64,000 nt of DNA from UBA1930 sp943368475 (GTDB lineage Bacteria > Bacteroidota > Bacteroidia > Chitinophagales > Chitinophagaceae): the NCBI GenBank assembly GCA_943368475.1, contig CALRLF020000007.1, forward strand, positions 1 to 64,000, in the 5' to 3' direction. Under the pieces are notes generated by a model that saw nothing but the letters and a program-made list of their open reading frames with translations, searched no databases and was not told the DNA's origin. How positions within the stretch are numbered: position 1 is the stretch's first letter; every line of letters begins with the position of its first letter. Position numbers and translations under genes: made by a program. Below, in pieces: positions 1 to 8,157 of the stretch.

Positions 1-2
1 AA

Positions 3-521
3 ATTCAATTTATTAAAGCTGAGGCTGCATTTAGAAAAGGAGATAAAGTAACAGCTCATGCAGCCTATTTATCAGGTATTAATGCTCATTTCGATTTTAT
101 TAATCGTAGCTACAGTGGGATAAGGGGTAATGTAAATATTTTTAATGCATCGGCAATAACAACAACACAACGTACAGCATATTTAGCAAGTGCAAATGTT
201 AAACAAAATGCTGGAGTGCTAACACTTACAGATATTATGTTACAAAAATACATAGCACTTTGGGGTTGGGGTTGGGTTGAAACCTGGTGCGATTTAAGGA
301 GATACCATTATAATGTAGATGTAGATCCAATTACAACGGCACCTGTTTATAAAAACTTCAATTTGCCTACCAGCTACTTTGCAAATAATTTAAATAAACC
401 TGCTTATCGTTTTAGACCACGTTTTAACTCTGAGTATGTTTGGAATTTAGATCAACTAAGAAAGTTGGGTGGCGATAAACTCGATTACCATACTTATGAA
501 ACATGGTTCAGTAAACCTTAA
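3..521 (+). CDS. SusD/RagB-like outer-membrane lipoprotein, C-terminal part (partial)
   Basis: The frame is open from the window edge, so this is the last ~172 residues of a longer protein and the ATG at 216 is internal. The segment KYIALWGWGWVETWCDLRR with a following YHY, plus late residues RPRFNSEYVWN, resembles the C-terminal part of SusD/RagB-type nutrient-binding lipoproteins. These sit on the cell surface over a SusC TonB-dependent channel and bind glycans or other nutrients. The partner susC would be expected upstream, outside the window. The next gene starts 24 bp downstream on the same strand, suggesting one transcript. The family assignment comes from the C-terminal pattern only; the N-terminal lipobox is not visible and the substrate cannot be inferred. 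Confidence 0.72.
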   Translation: MQFIKAEAAFRKGDKVTAHAAYLSGINAHFDFINRSYSGIRGNVNIFNASAITTTQRTAYLASANVKQNAGVLTLTDIMLQKYIALWGWGWVETWCDLRRYHYNVDVDPITTAPVYKNFNLPTSYFANNLNKPAYRFRPRFNSEYVWNLDQLRKLGGDKLDYHTYETWFSKP

Positions 522-544
522 TAATTAACCAACAATTATTTACA

Positions 545-1357
545 ATGAAAAAAATCACACATATTATATCTGCTTGTTTTTTGTTGGGTGTATTATTTAC
601 CTCTTGCAAAAAGAATTCGTTTAGTGTAAAAGAAAATATATTTATAGACGGACAAGCATCTTTAAAAGTTAATTACTTTTCTGCCCTTCAGGCAAAACCA
701 ACTTATCAAATTAAAATTGATGGTATGAGGGTTAGTAATAACTTGGTTTATCCAACACCCTTTCCTGGTGGTGGCCTAAATACAGGTGGTGGTAGTTACG
801 CAGATTATCTTGCAGTTGCTCCAGGTAGTAGAAAAGTAGATATCTCTATTCCTAATGTTGGTACTAATAACGATTCTATTGCATTGGCTAGTGCAACTGT
901 TACTTTAGATGCTAATAAGGCTTATTCTTTATATTATGCAGATACTGCTGCCAATACAAGTACTGTTTTATTGGAAGATGATTTAAAATCACCTGATTCT
1001 GGTTTTGTGAAGTATCGATTTATTAACCTTATGCCCGATGTGCCTGCAGGTTTAGATTTGTATGTTGGCACTACATCTACTTATACTTCAACAACTACTT
1101 TCATGAAAGTATCGTCTGGAGTATTGTATAAATCAGCTGGTGATTATTTCACTGTTCCAATTAACACAGGCAATGTTTTTTGGTGTATTCGTCCTGCAGG
1201 TGCACTTGCAACTACAACTCCAATTGCAACGTATACAAGTACAAGTACATCTGTTAATCAACGTGTATTTAGTATTACTGCTAGAGGTTACAATGCAATT
1301 TCTACACCTACAACTGATGGTAGAATTAGGGCAATTAATTTTATCTTCAATAGATAA
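545..1357 (+). CDS. DUF4397 domain-containing lipoprotein
   Basis: The 270-residue protein starts with a lipoprotein-type signal (MKKITHIISACFLLGVLFTS followed by C), so it is probably exported and lipid-anchored. The body is rich in beta-strand-like, Ser/Thr/Gly-rich sequence. It contains the pattern VKYRFINLMPDVPAGLDLYV, which matches DUF4397 proteins: extracytoplasmic beta-sandwich proteins of unknown function. It lies 24 bp after the SusD-like gene and is followed by a strong terminator, so it is the last gene of that operon. A second DUF4397 protein is encoded at 37955-38647. A role at the cell surface alongside the Sus-type complex is inference from position only. Confidence 0.8.
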   Translation: MKKITHIISACFLLGVLFTSCKKNSFSVKENIFIDGQASLKVNYFSALQAKPTYQIKIDGMRVSNNLVYPTPFPGGGLNTGGGSYADYLAVAPGSRKVDISIPNVGTNNDSIALASATVTLDANKAYSLYYADTAANTSTVLLEDDLKSPDSGFVKYRFINLMPDVPAGLDLYVGTTSTYTSTTTFMKVSSGVLYKSAGDYFTVPINTGNVFWCIRPAGALATTTPIATYTSTSTSVNQRVFSITARGYNAISTPTTDGRIRAINFIFNR

Positions 1358-1377
1358 TAAAATAATACGTTAACATT

Positions 1378-1409
1378 ATACCTCGGCCTAAAAACCGAGG
1401 TATTTTTTT
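1378..1409 (+). terminator. Rho-independent terminator after the SusD/DUF4397 operon
   Basis: Inverted repeat ATACCTCGG / CCGAGGTAT with an 8-base loop, followed by a run of T. It lies 20 bp after the DUF4397 stop codon and ends the susD-DUF4397 transcript. Confidence 0.88.
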
Positions 1410-1504
1410 ATAATTTTGTTTTGTTTTTACTATTGTATTAATCACACGTAAGTGATAATTTATTTTGGATTAATATAATTACCATACAGCTAAAAAAAAT
1501 ATCA

Positions 1505-3985
1505 ATGAAACATTTCTTCGGGCTACTTTTTTTAGTCGTTTTTTCAAGTGTAGGTTTTGCCCAAAATTTGCCTTTTAATAAATCTGTTCTTGATAAGTTT
1601 AAAAATGATTATCCGCAAGAGAAAGTTTTTTTACAAACAGATAAAACACACTATTTTTCTGGAGAAACCATTTGGATGAAGGCATGGTGTATGGTTGATG
1701 GTATGCCCACTTTTTTAAGCAGAATTTTGTATGTTGATTTAGTGAATAGTACCGGTCAGGTGATACTCAAGAAAATGTATAAACTAGATAGTTTAAGTTC
1801 TACTGCTGCTGATTTCGATTTGTCTTCTAATATTAAGTCGGGCAATTACAGTGTAAATGCTTACACTTTATGGATGCTAAATTTCCCCTCATTTGTTTTT
1901 AGAAAAAACATATTCGTTTATGGTAAAGATTATAACACTGCAGAGGTTAAGCAACAAAAACCAACACTTAAAATGTCATTTTTCCCAGAAGGTGGAGATA
2001 TAATAGGAGGATTAAAAAACAGGGTGGCTTTTAAAGTATATGACGATAAAGGTTTGCCAGTAAATGTAAAAGGAAATATTACAGATAATAGTGGAAAACA
2101 AATTGTAACATTTGAAACCCAACATGATGGGATGGGAATTGTTGAATCCGAGTTTGCGTCAGGTACAGAATATATTGCTAACATTATAGCTAGCAACGGT
2201 TCTACTTTGCAATTTAAATTGCCCACAGTAAAAGAAGAAGGCATTACACTAAGGGTCGAAAATACCAATCCAAATCGGTTGTTTGTTTTACTAAACAGAA
2301 GTGAAAAGAATAAAGAAAAGTTTAGTAAAGTAAAGGTGGTAGCTCAAATAAATTATCAAGTTGTTTTTAACAATGAATTGAACTTTGAAGAAGGGCAAAC
2401 AGCAGCACCAATCAGCAAAAAAAATCTTCCTCCAGGTATTTTACACATTACCGTTTTTGATGTAAACAATTTGCCAATTGCTGAGCGGTTGGTATTTGTA
2501 GAAAATTATAGTTTGGAAAAGCCAAAGGTTAAATTAGAATCTATAAATCTAAAACCAAGAGCCAAAAATCAAATTAGCTTTGGTGTGGATAGTTTTAAAA
2601 CTGCATTATCTGTATCCATCACTACTGCATCATTAGGAAACGATGCAAGTATTGATGACAATATTTCATCGGCTTTTTTATTAACCGCTGACTTAAAAGG
2701 AGGAGTGATAAATCCAGGCTATTATTTTGCTAATAAAGAAGTAACAACTTTGCGACATTTAGATTTATTGCTAATGACACAGGGTTGGAGAAGATTTGAG
2801 TGGAAAAAAATAATCAACAACGAATTTGCTACACTAAAATACCCTGTTGAATCAGGTATTAGCATTAGAGGTAAGCTTACAAAAAGCGATAGAGATGCAT
2901 CAATAAAAGATGGGCATGTTGCATTTGTAATAAAAGGAGAAGATTCTACAAGAATTATGGCAGACGCAAGGGTTACAGATAAGGGTGAATTTTTATTAAG
3001 TGATATCAACTATAAAAAAAGAGCTACCATTTCATATCAGGGAACAAACAATAAGAAAGAAAATTTAATAGTAGACGTAAAGCTAGAATCATCTTATATC
3101 GACTCTTTGTCTAAATCCACAAATACCCCTTTTTTAAATTTAGATACAGCCGATTTGAACAATCGAAACAGTGCATGGGCTAGTTTTTTAAAAGGTACTG
3201 TTCAAAAGCAAGATACTGCTTTTAAAGGAAGAGATTTAGGCAATGTAACGGTTAAAGCAAAACGATTATCTAAAGAAGATTCTCTTAATAATATATATGC
3301 AACAGGTCCATTTGTAATGGGTAATTCGGTAGTACCCGATGATTATAAAAATTCGATTACTGTTTGGCAAATGCTACAACAAGCAATACCTGGAATTACA
3401 GTAGAAGGTAATATGTTCGATCCAACAGTTTACTTTAATCGATTTCGAGGGTTAAATGCATTAAGTGATAACACTTCTTCTGGAACAAGTATTAGCAACT
3501 CAACTGGGGAAGTAAGTGTAGATATAGTTATGCAAACTGGCGGAATTGCATATTTTATTAATGAAGTAAATGTTGGTAAAGACGTAGTAAATTCATTAAG
3601 TGTAGATGATGTAGCATTAATAAAAGTACTTAAAAATGAAGGAGCCATGTTAGGAGCATCGGAAGGGGTAATTGCTTTTTATACCAAAAAGGGAATAGCT
3701 GCACGTTCAAGTATTTTCGATAAAGCGTTTACCAATATTGAAAGAGAAGGCTATGCTATTACTCGACAATATTTTTCACCCGATTATGAAGGCGATCCTA
3801 ATTTAAAAAAGTTTGAAACAGATAAACGTTTTACTGTTTATTGGAATGGTAACATACAACCTGCTAAAGATGGTAAATACCGATTTATATTTTTTAATAA
3901 CGATATTGCCTCAAAATTGAAACTCATCATTCAAGGTATCGATAAAGACGGGCAATTTATTTATACGGAACAAATCATTCAATAA
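1505..3985 (+). CDS. Large exported protein with MG2-like N-terminus and TonB-receptor plug-like C-terminus
   Basis: An 826-residue protein with a cleavable signal peptide ending at GFAQ. The N-terminal part (KVFLQTDKTHYFSGETIWMK, then repeated beta-sandwich-like sequence) resembles the macroglobulin MG2 domain found in Bacteroidota surface proteins. From about residue 579 (GNVTVKAKRLSKEDS, then VWQMLQQAIPGITVEGN and a later VALIKVLKNEGAMLGASEGVIAFYTKKG) it looks like the plug domain of TonB-dependent receptors. No beta-barrel follows, so it is not itself a channel. Proteins of this layout are common in Chitinophagaceae and have no established function. It is probably outer-membrane or periplasmic and could act as a surface scaffold or binding protein. 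The DUF4197 gene follows after 32 bp on the same strand. Confidence 0.7.
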   Translation: MKHFFGLLFLVVFSSVGFAQNLPFNKSVLDKFKNDYPQEKVFLQTDKTHYFSGETIWMKAWCMVDGMPTFLSRILYVDLVNSTGQVILKKMYKLDSLSSTAADFDLSSNIKSGNYSVNAYTLWMLNFPSFVFRKNIFVYGKDYNTAEVKQQKPTLKMSFFPEGGDIIGGLKNRVAFKVYDDKGLPVNVKGNITDNSGKQIVTFETQHDGMGIVESEFASGTEYIANIIASNGSTLQFKLPTVKEEGITLRVENTNPNRLFVLLNRSEKNKEKFSKVKVVAQINYQVVFNNELNFEEGQTAAPISKKNLPPGILHITVFDVNNLPIAERLVFVENYSLEKPKVKLESINLKPRAKNQISFGVDSFKTALSVSITTASLGNDASIDDNISSAFLLTADLKGGVINPGYYFANKEVTTLRHLDLLLMTQGWRRFEWKKIINNEFATLKYPVESGISIRGKLTKSDRDASIKDGHVAFVIKGEDSTRIMADARVTDKGEFLLSDINYKKRATISYQGTNNKKENLIVDVKLESSYIDSLSKSTNTPFLNLDTADLNNRNSAWASFLKGTVQKQDTAFKGRDLGNVTVKAKRLSKEDSLNNIYATGPFVMGNSVVPDDYKNSITVWQMLQQAIPGITVEGNMFDPTVYFNRFRGLNALSDNTSSGTSISNSTGEVSVDIVMQTGGIAYFINEVNVGKDVVNSLSVDDVALIKVLKNEGAMLGASEGVIAFYTKKGIAARSSIFDKAFTNIEREGYAITRQYFSPDYEGDPNLKKFETDKRFTVYWNGNIQPAKDGKYRFIFFNNDIASKLKLIIQGIDKDGQFIYTEQIIQ

Positions 3986-4017
3986 CATTTGGCATCATTT
4001 TAGTTTATTTACACATT

Positions 4018-4746
4018 ATGAAAAGAATTTTAATTACAGTAATTGCATTGGTAAGTATTCATTCACTACATGCACAAGGAATAAAAGGGCTAATCAAAAA
4101 GGCAATCAATAAAGATTCATCTAGCCAAAAATCAACAGGATTAAGTACTGCTGAAGTTGCAGAGGGCTTAAAAGAAGCATTGAATATTGGAGTTAAAAAT
4201 GGTGCAGAAAAATTATCGGCAGTAGATGGCTTTTTTAAAGATGCAGCCATTAAAATATTAATGCCTGCCGAAGCCCAAAAAGTAATGGATGCTGTGAGTA
4301 AAATTCCTGGTGGACAAAAAATGGTAGATGATGCCATTTTATCGATGAACCGTGCAGCAGAAGATGCAGCCAAAAGTGCAGCACCTATTTTTGTGACTGC
4401 CATTAAAAATATGAGTATCAACGATGCTTTTGGTATTTTGAAAGGTGGAGATTCGGCAGCAACAACCTATTTAAGAAATCAAACTACAAAACCTTTGACC
4501 GAAGCATTTAGACCAACAATAGAACAGTCATTGGCTAAAGTAAATGCCACACAATATTGGAATACACTTATTGGTACGTACAATAAAATTCCATTTACTA
4601 AAAAACTAAACCCCGATTTGGCAGGTTATGTAACCGATAAAGCTTTGTTTGGTATGTTTTATCAGGTTGCACAAGAGGAACAAAAGATTAGAAAAAATCC
4701 GGTTGCACAAACCTCCAATTTATTAAAGAAAGTTTTCGGCAAATAA
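4018..4746 (+). CDS. DUF4197 domain-containing exported protein
   Basis: A 242-residue protein with a signal peptide (MKRILITVIALVSIHSLHAQ). The mature part is alpha-helical and fits DUF4197: LSTAEVAEGLKEALNIGVKN near the start, then a block with DGFFKDAAIKILMPAEAQKV, and NPDLAGYVTDKALFGMFYQV near the end. The length is typical of the family. Its function is unknown, and the protein is expected in the periplasm. It follows the MG2/plug protein by 32 bp and ends in a terminator hairpin, so the two are probably co-transcribed. Confidence 0.87.
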   Translation: MKRILITVIALVSIHSLHAQGIKGLIKKAINKDSSSQKSTGLSTAEVAEGLKEALNIGVKNGAEKLSAVDGFFKDAAIKILMPAEAQKVMDAVSKIPGGQKMVDDAILSMNRAAEDAAKSAAPIFVTAIKNMSINDAFGILKGGDSAATTYLRNQTTKPLTEAFRPTIEQSLAKVNATQYWNTLIGTYNKIPFTKKLNPDLAGYVTDKALFGMFYQVAQEEQKIRKNPVAQTSNLLKKVFGK

Positions 4747-4753
4747 AATACAC

Positions 4754-4790
4754 AAATGTTAATCGATAGATACGATTAACATTTTTTCTT
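4754..4790 (+). terminator. Terminator after the DUF4197 gene
   Basis: Perfect stem AAATGTTAATCG / CGATTAACATTT with a 7-base loop (ATAGATA), running into a T-rich tail eight bases after the stop codon. Confidence 0.82.
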
Positions 4791-4803
4791 TAAATAATAC
4801 ACA

Positions 4804-4837
4804 TTTGATTGTAGCTTTTTCTTATACACTATTTTCG
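4804..4837 (+). promoter_or_regulatory. Candidate Bacteroidota promoter for the L,D-transpeptidase gene
   Basis: TTTG at 4804-4807 and TATTTTCG at 4830-4837, separated by 22 bp. This is close to the Bacteroidota consensus TTTG-N17-23-TAnnTTTG (one mismatch in the -7 box). It sits just upstream of the ATG at 4843, implying a very short leader. Confidence 0.5.
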
Positions 4838-4842
4838 AATTA

Positions 4843-5592
4843 ATGAAAGCAATCTTATTCATCATTTTTTCTTGTTTAGTGCAAGTAAGTATTGCACAAA
4901 CATCTTTTATCGAATATCAAAAAAAGTATCCTCGTGTAGCAGCTGCAATTAAGGCTAAAGAAGATACTATAAAAAAACAGTTCAATAAAGCTGGTGTACA
5001 GTGGCCACCACAACAATTGTATTTGCGTAGTTTTAAATACGATTCTCAATTAGAAGTTTGGGGAAGAAACAATACCAAAGAAGCATATAAACTGGTTAAA
5101 ACCTACAAGGTTTGTGCTTTAAGTGGTAATCTTGGTCCTAAAAGAATGCAAGGCGATTATCAAGTGCCAGAAGGTTTTTACTATGTGAACGAGTTTAATC
5201 CACGAAGTGAATATCATATGAGCCTAGGAATCAATTATCCTAATGCGTCTGATTTGCTATTAAGTGATTCAGCCAAACCTGGCAGTGAAATTTATATTCA
5301 TGGCAGTTGTGTAACTGTTGGTTGTATACCTATTATGGATAGCCAAATAGAAGAATTGTATTTGATTACGTCTTATGCAAAAAACAATGGTTGTGATTTT
5401 ATTCCTGTACATATTTTTCCTGTTAAATATAATATTACTAAGAGTGTACAAAAGTTAAATGAAGCCACAAAAGATGATAACGATTATCAGCATTTTGCAG
5501 AAAAATTGAAACAAGCTTTCGATTATTTCGAACAAAATAAAAAACTACCCGTTATATCCATCAATTATAAAGGAGAGTACGTTATTCTATAA
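4843..5592 (+). CDS. YafK-type murein L,D-transpeptidase family protein
   Basis: A 249-residue protein with a signal peptide (MKAILFIIFSCLVQVSIAQ). It carries the YkuD-fold active-site motif IHGSCVTVGCIPI, with His near residue 153 and the nucleophile Cys near residue 161. Upstream is the region with CALSGNLGPKRMQGDYQVPE and GFYYVNEFNPRSEYHMSLGI, which is typical of the YafK (DpaA) branch. Classical enzymes make 3-3 cross-links or attach lipoprotein to peptidoglycan; E. coli YafK/DpaA instead cuts the lipoprotein-peptidoglycan bond. Which activity applies here cannot be told from sequence. It is periplasmic and stands alone with its own promoter-like boxes. Confidence 0.85.
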   Translation: MKAILFIIFSCLVQVSIAQTSFIEYQKKYPRVAAAIKAKEDTIKKQFNKAGVQWPPQQLYLRSFKYDSQLEVWGRNNTKEAYKLVKTYKVCALSGNLGPKRMQGDYQVPEGFYYVNEFNPRSEYHMSLGINYPNASDLLLSDSAKPGSEIYIHGSCVTVGCIPIMDSQIEELYLITSYAKNNGCDFIPVHIFPVKYNITKSVQKLNEATKDDNDYQHFAEKLKQAFDYFEQNKKLPVISINYKGEYVIL

Positions 5593-5653
5593 ATTATTTA
5601 ACCGGTTGTAATATTTCATACCATTGCACTACCAATAAATCAAAATCAATACA

Positions 5654-6169
5654 ATGAAACATTTTTTTACTTTTTTATTAGCAGCAGTATCAGTAGTTTT
5701 TGTGCAAAAAGCATATTCTCAAGGTACATGGGTAAAACAAAATTTAGATGCTAGAATTTCTGTTAAGTTTCCAAAAGCCCCTGAAACTCAGGAGTCAGGA
5801 CCAGCAAAAATTTATACATTAACTGGCAGCGATAGTACAAGGTACACAGCCAACTTTATGGATTTTGAGTCATTTGGTATGGATTCTGCAACACTTACAA
5901 ACATGGCAACTACCGATGAATTTGCAGAACAATTTAAAACTGGCTTTACAGGTAAAATACCTGGATTCGAAGTCTCTAAAATGGATATTGGTAAATGGAA
6001 AGATTATACAGCTTATACAATTGAAGGTGCTGTAGAAGAAAAGAAACTAAAAATGTATATCAAATGTATTTTTATTGGTAGCAAAATGTATTCAATGTCT
6101 TGTTCCACATTTCCTACAAGTGATGTAAAAAATAAAGATGCTTTTTTAGATTCATTTGAACTTCTATAA
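5654..6169 (+). CDS. Hypothetical exported protein, about 170 residues
   Basis: Starts with a clear signal peptide (MKHFFTFLLAAVSVVFVQKA, then YSQG). The mature part of about 150 residues begins with SVKFPKAPETQESG and contains YTANFMDFESFGMDS. It ends with a Cys-containing strand (KMYSMSCSTFPTS) and a terminal FLDSFELL. This architecture, a 'kFP..P' opening and a 'FldSF' ending, is common in small secreted Bacteroidota proteins of unknown role. I do not recognise a named family with confidence. The gene is monocistronic and ends at a very strong bidirectional terminator shared with miaE. Confidence 0.75.
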   Translation: MKHFFTFLLAAVSVVFVQKAYSQGTWVKQNLDARISVKFPKAPETQESGPAKIYTLTGSDSTRYTANFMDFESFGMDSATLTNMATTDEFAEQFKTGFTGKIPGFEVSKMDIGKWKDYTAYTIEGAVEEKKLKMYIKCIFIGSKMYSMSCSTFPTSDVKNKDAFLDSFELL

Positions 6170-6186
6170 AAATTTGCAATCGTAAA

Positions 6187-6226
6187 TAAGAGCCCTGACG
6201 AAAGAAAGTCAGGGCTCTTATTTTTT
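6187..6226. terminator. Strong terminator between convergent genes
   Basis: Perfect 13-bp stem TAAGAGCCCTGAC / GTCAGGGCTCTTA with an 8-base loop and six T on the plus side. It sits between the exported protein (plus) and miaE (minus) and could serve both. Confidence 0.9.
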
Positions 6227-6833
6227 AGTGAATTCTATCGCCTCTAATTTCTAATGCTTTCATTATTTCAGTTTCGTAATTCAACCATTCAGCCCAGCGT
6301 TTACGCACTTTTTCTTTATCAATATAGGTTTCAGCAAGGTCAATAAATAACGTATAATGCCCAGCTTCACTTTCCATAAATCTGCGATAAAAATTTCTCA
6401 TATATTCATCATTCAAACCTTCACTCAAGCGTTTAAAACGTTCACAACTTCTGGCTTCAATTAACGCCATCGTAAGCATTTGGTCTAAAAAACGATCATC
6501 TATATGCCCACCTTTTTTTTGAAAAATCAATAAGCGGTTTACATATTCATCTTTTCGTTGTACACCCAAGTGCAAGCCACGTTTATGTAATTCGTTTAAC
6601 ACCAATCTAAAATGTCCCCATTCTTCAGTTACAATAGGTGCCAAATCTTTAACCATTTTTTCCCTTTCGCTATACCGTTGTATTAATGAAATGCAAGTTA
6701 AAGCTGCCTTTTGCTCACAATAAGCATGGTCGGTTAAAATAGCTGCTAAACTTATACTGGCTAAATCTACCCAACGTGGGTCGGTAGGTAATTGCAAGCC
6801 TAAAATATTTTTTGTGTCTTGTGATAATTCCAT
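6225..6833 (-). CDS. miaE: tRNA-(ms2io6A)-hydroxylase MiaE-like di-iron enzyme
   Basis: A 202-residue protein taken from the ATG at 6831-6833 (MELSQDTKNILGLQLPTDPR). The frame extends upstream to 6935 but that extension is low-complexity and not family-like. It has the ferritin-like di-iron pattern of MiaE: EEWGHF and ESEAGHYTLF each give ExxH, with further glutamates in AYCEQKAA and EARSCERF. MiaE uses O2 to hydroxylate the prenyl side chain of ms2i6A37 in tRNA. The reaction needs MiaA/MiaB to make its substrate; neither is encoded here. It diverges from bioF. Confidence 0.9.
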   Translation of the reverse strand: MELSQDTKNILGLQLPTDPRWVDLASISLAAILTDHAYCEQKAALTCISLIQRYSEREKMVKDLAPIVTEEWGHFRLVLNELHKRGLHLGVQRKDEYVNRLLIFQKKGGHIDDRFLDQMLTMALIEARSCERFKRLSEGLNDEYMRNFYRRFMESEAGHYTLFIDLAETYIDKEKVRKRWAEWLNYETEIMKALEIRGDRIH

Positions 6834-6991
6834 CTTTATTTTTTTGTAACCAGCAGAATAATAAGAATTGAACTTCTGTTGCAACGATAGTTTGTTATTT
6901 ACTTTTCTTTCAGCGAAAGAGAAGCAAATAATCACCCTTCAACGCTTTGTTCTATATTCAACTTTCTCTGCAAATATCTGTAAAGAAATCC

Positions 6992-6999
6992 TAGTTTTG
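6992..6999 (+). promoter_or_regulatory. Candidate -7 box of the bioF promoter
   Basis: TAGTTTTG is a perfect match to the Bacteroidota -7 consensus TAnnTTTG, only 5 bp before the bioF ATG at 7005. Transcription would start at or next to the start codon, giving a leaderless or near-leaderless message. No clear TTTG -33 box is seen. Confidence 0.5.
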
Positions 7000-7004
7000 A
7001 AACG

Positions 7005-8105
7005 ATGTACAACGATAGTTTTTTAAACCATAAATTAAACGAACGAAAACAACAACAAACTTTCCGTTCATTAAAATTACAAGAAGGGAAAATTGATTTT
7101 TGTTCCAACGATTATTTAGGTATTGTAAAAAATAACCAATTACAAATCTCCAATTCCAAATTGTTGTATGGTTCTACAGGCTCTAGATTATTAGCAGGTA
7201 ACTACGAATTAATTGAAACAGCCGAACAAGAAATTGTCACATTTCATCAAAGTGAAGCTGCACTAATCTATAATGCTGGCTATGATGCCAATATTGGATT
7301 ATTAAGCTGTGTACCGCAAAAAGGCGATACCATTTTGTACGATTTTTTATGTCATGCATCCATACGTGATGGTATACGATTATCTTTTGCCCAATCTTTT
7401 TCATTTGCACACAATAGTATAGCAGACTTAGAAAAAAAACTACAACATGCAACAGGCAATATTTTTGTAGTTACCGAATCTGTCTTTAGCATGGATGGAG
7501 ATATTTGTGCTTTGCAAGAACTTGTTGCCATTTGTGAAAAGTACAATGCACATTTAATTATCGATGAAGCTCATGCAACAGGTGTAATAGGAGCAAGGGG
7601 AGAAGGTTTGGTGCAACACTTGCAACTACAACAAAAAATATTTGCCCGTGTACATACATTTGGTAAAGCTTGTGGCTGCCATGGGGCAGTGGTATTGGGT
7701 AGTAAACAGTTGAGAGATTATTTGATTAATTTTTCTAGAAGTTTAATGTATAGTACGTCGTTACCATCACATGCAATTGAAGTAATTAGAAAGAGCTATC
7801 AAATATTTCCTGTAATGACGGAGGAGAGAAATCATTTACAGCAGCTAATTTCATTATTTCAGTTGGCAAAAATACAATACGAAAAATTTCTATCAACAAC
7901 ACCAATACAAATAGTAGTTGTACCTGGTAATGAGGCTGTAAAACAATTGGCTCAAAAATTACAGGATAACAATTTCGATGTTCGACCTATTTTATATCCA
8001 ACAGTTCCTAAAGAAAAAGAACGTTTAAGAATTGTGTTACATGCTTTTAATACAATAGCCGAGGTTGAACAATTGATTATACTATTGGCAAATTTTAGTT
8101 TATGA
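7005..8105 (+). CDS. bioF: 8-amino-7-oxononanoate synthase (BioF)
   Basis: A 366-residue alpha-oxoamine synthase, cytoplasmic and PLP-dependent. In biotin synthesis BioF condenses pimeloyl-ACP/CoA with alanine to give 8-amino-7-oxononanoate. Visible family features are FCSNDYLGI near the start, GSTGSRLLAGNYE, ESVFSMDGD, DEAHATGVIG and the PLP-lysine segment HTFGKACGCHGA (Lys near residue 221). The stretch around residues 44-53 (KNNQLQISNSK) is encoded by an array of 7-bp repeats at 7136-7163. bioD lies 49 kb away at 57009; bioA, bioB and bioC are not in the window. 2-amino-3-ketobutyrate CoA ligase is a related alternative, but the short length and N-terminus favour BioF. Confidence 0.88.
   Translation: MYNDSFLNHKLNERKQQQTFRSLKLQEGKIDFCSNDYLGIVKNNQLQISNSKLLYGSTGSRLLAGNYELIETAEQEIVTFHQSEAALIYNAGYDANIGLLSCVPQKGDTILYDFLCHASIRDGIRLSFAQSFSFAHNSIADLEKKLQHATGNIFVVTESVFSMDGDICALQELVAICEKYNAHLIIDEAHATGVIGARGEGLVQHLQLQQKIFARVHTFGKACGCHGAVVLGSKQLRDYLINFSRSLMYSTSLPSHAIEVIRKSYQIFPVMTEERNHLQQLISLFQLAKIQYEKFLSTTPIQIVVVPGNEAVKQLAQKLQDNNFDVRPILYPTVPKEKERLRIVLHAFNTIAEVEQLIILLANFSL
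7136..7163 (+). repeat. Heptamer array inside bioF
   Basis: Four contiguous 7-bp units CCAATTA, CAAATCT, CCAATTC and CAAATTG (consensus CMAATYN) within the coding sequence, before the conserved GSTGSR motif. It is one member of the 7-bp-period array class seen throughout the window. Confidence 0.72.
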
Positions 8106-8157
8106 TTAAATTTATTAACTAAATTTATTAAATAAAGAGTTTAAAATAGATCAAGCA

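Noticed and set aside
1140..1373. A Leu/Gln-rich plus-strand frame within the DUF4397 gene
   Set aside because: It is a shifted reading of a low-complexity Thr/Ser-rich part of the real gene; no independent support.
6834..6935. N-terminal extension of MiaE
   Set aside because: The extra residues are low-complexity, and the ATG at 6831-6833 gives a family-like start.
6937..6950. Possible eighth copy of the GTGCGACGCC element (CACCCTTCAACGC)
   Set aside because: Only the GTTGAAGGGTG part matches; the core GACGCC and the right half are absent.
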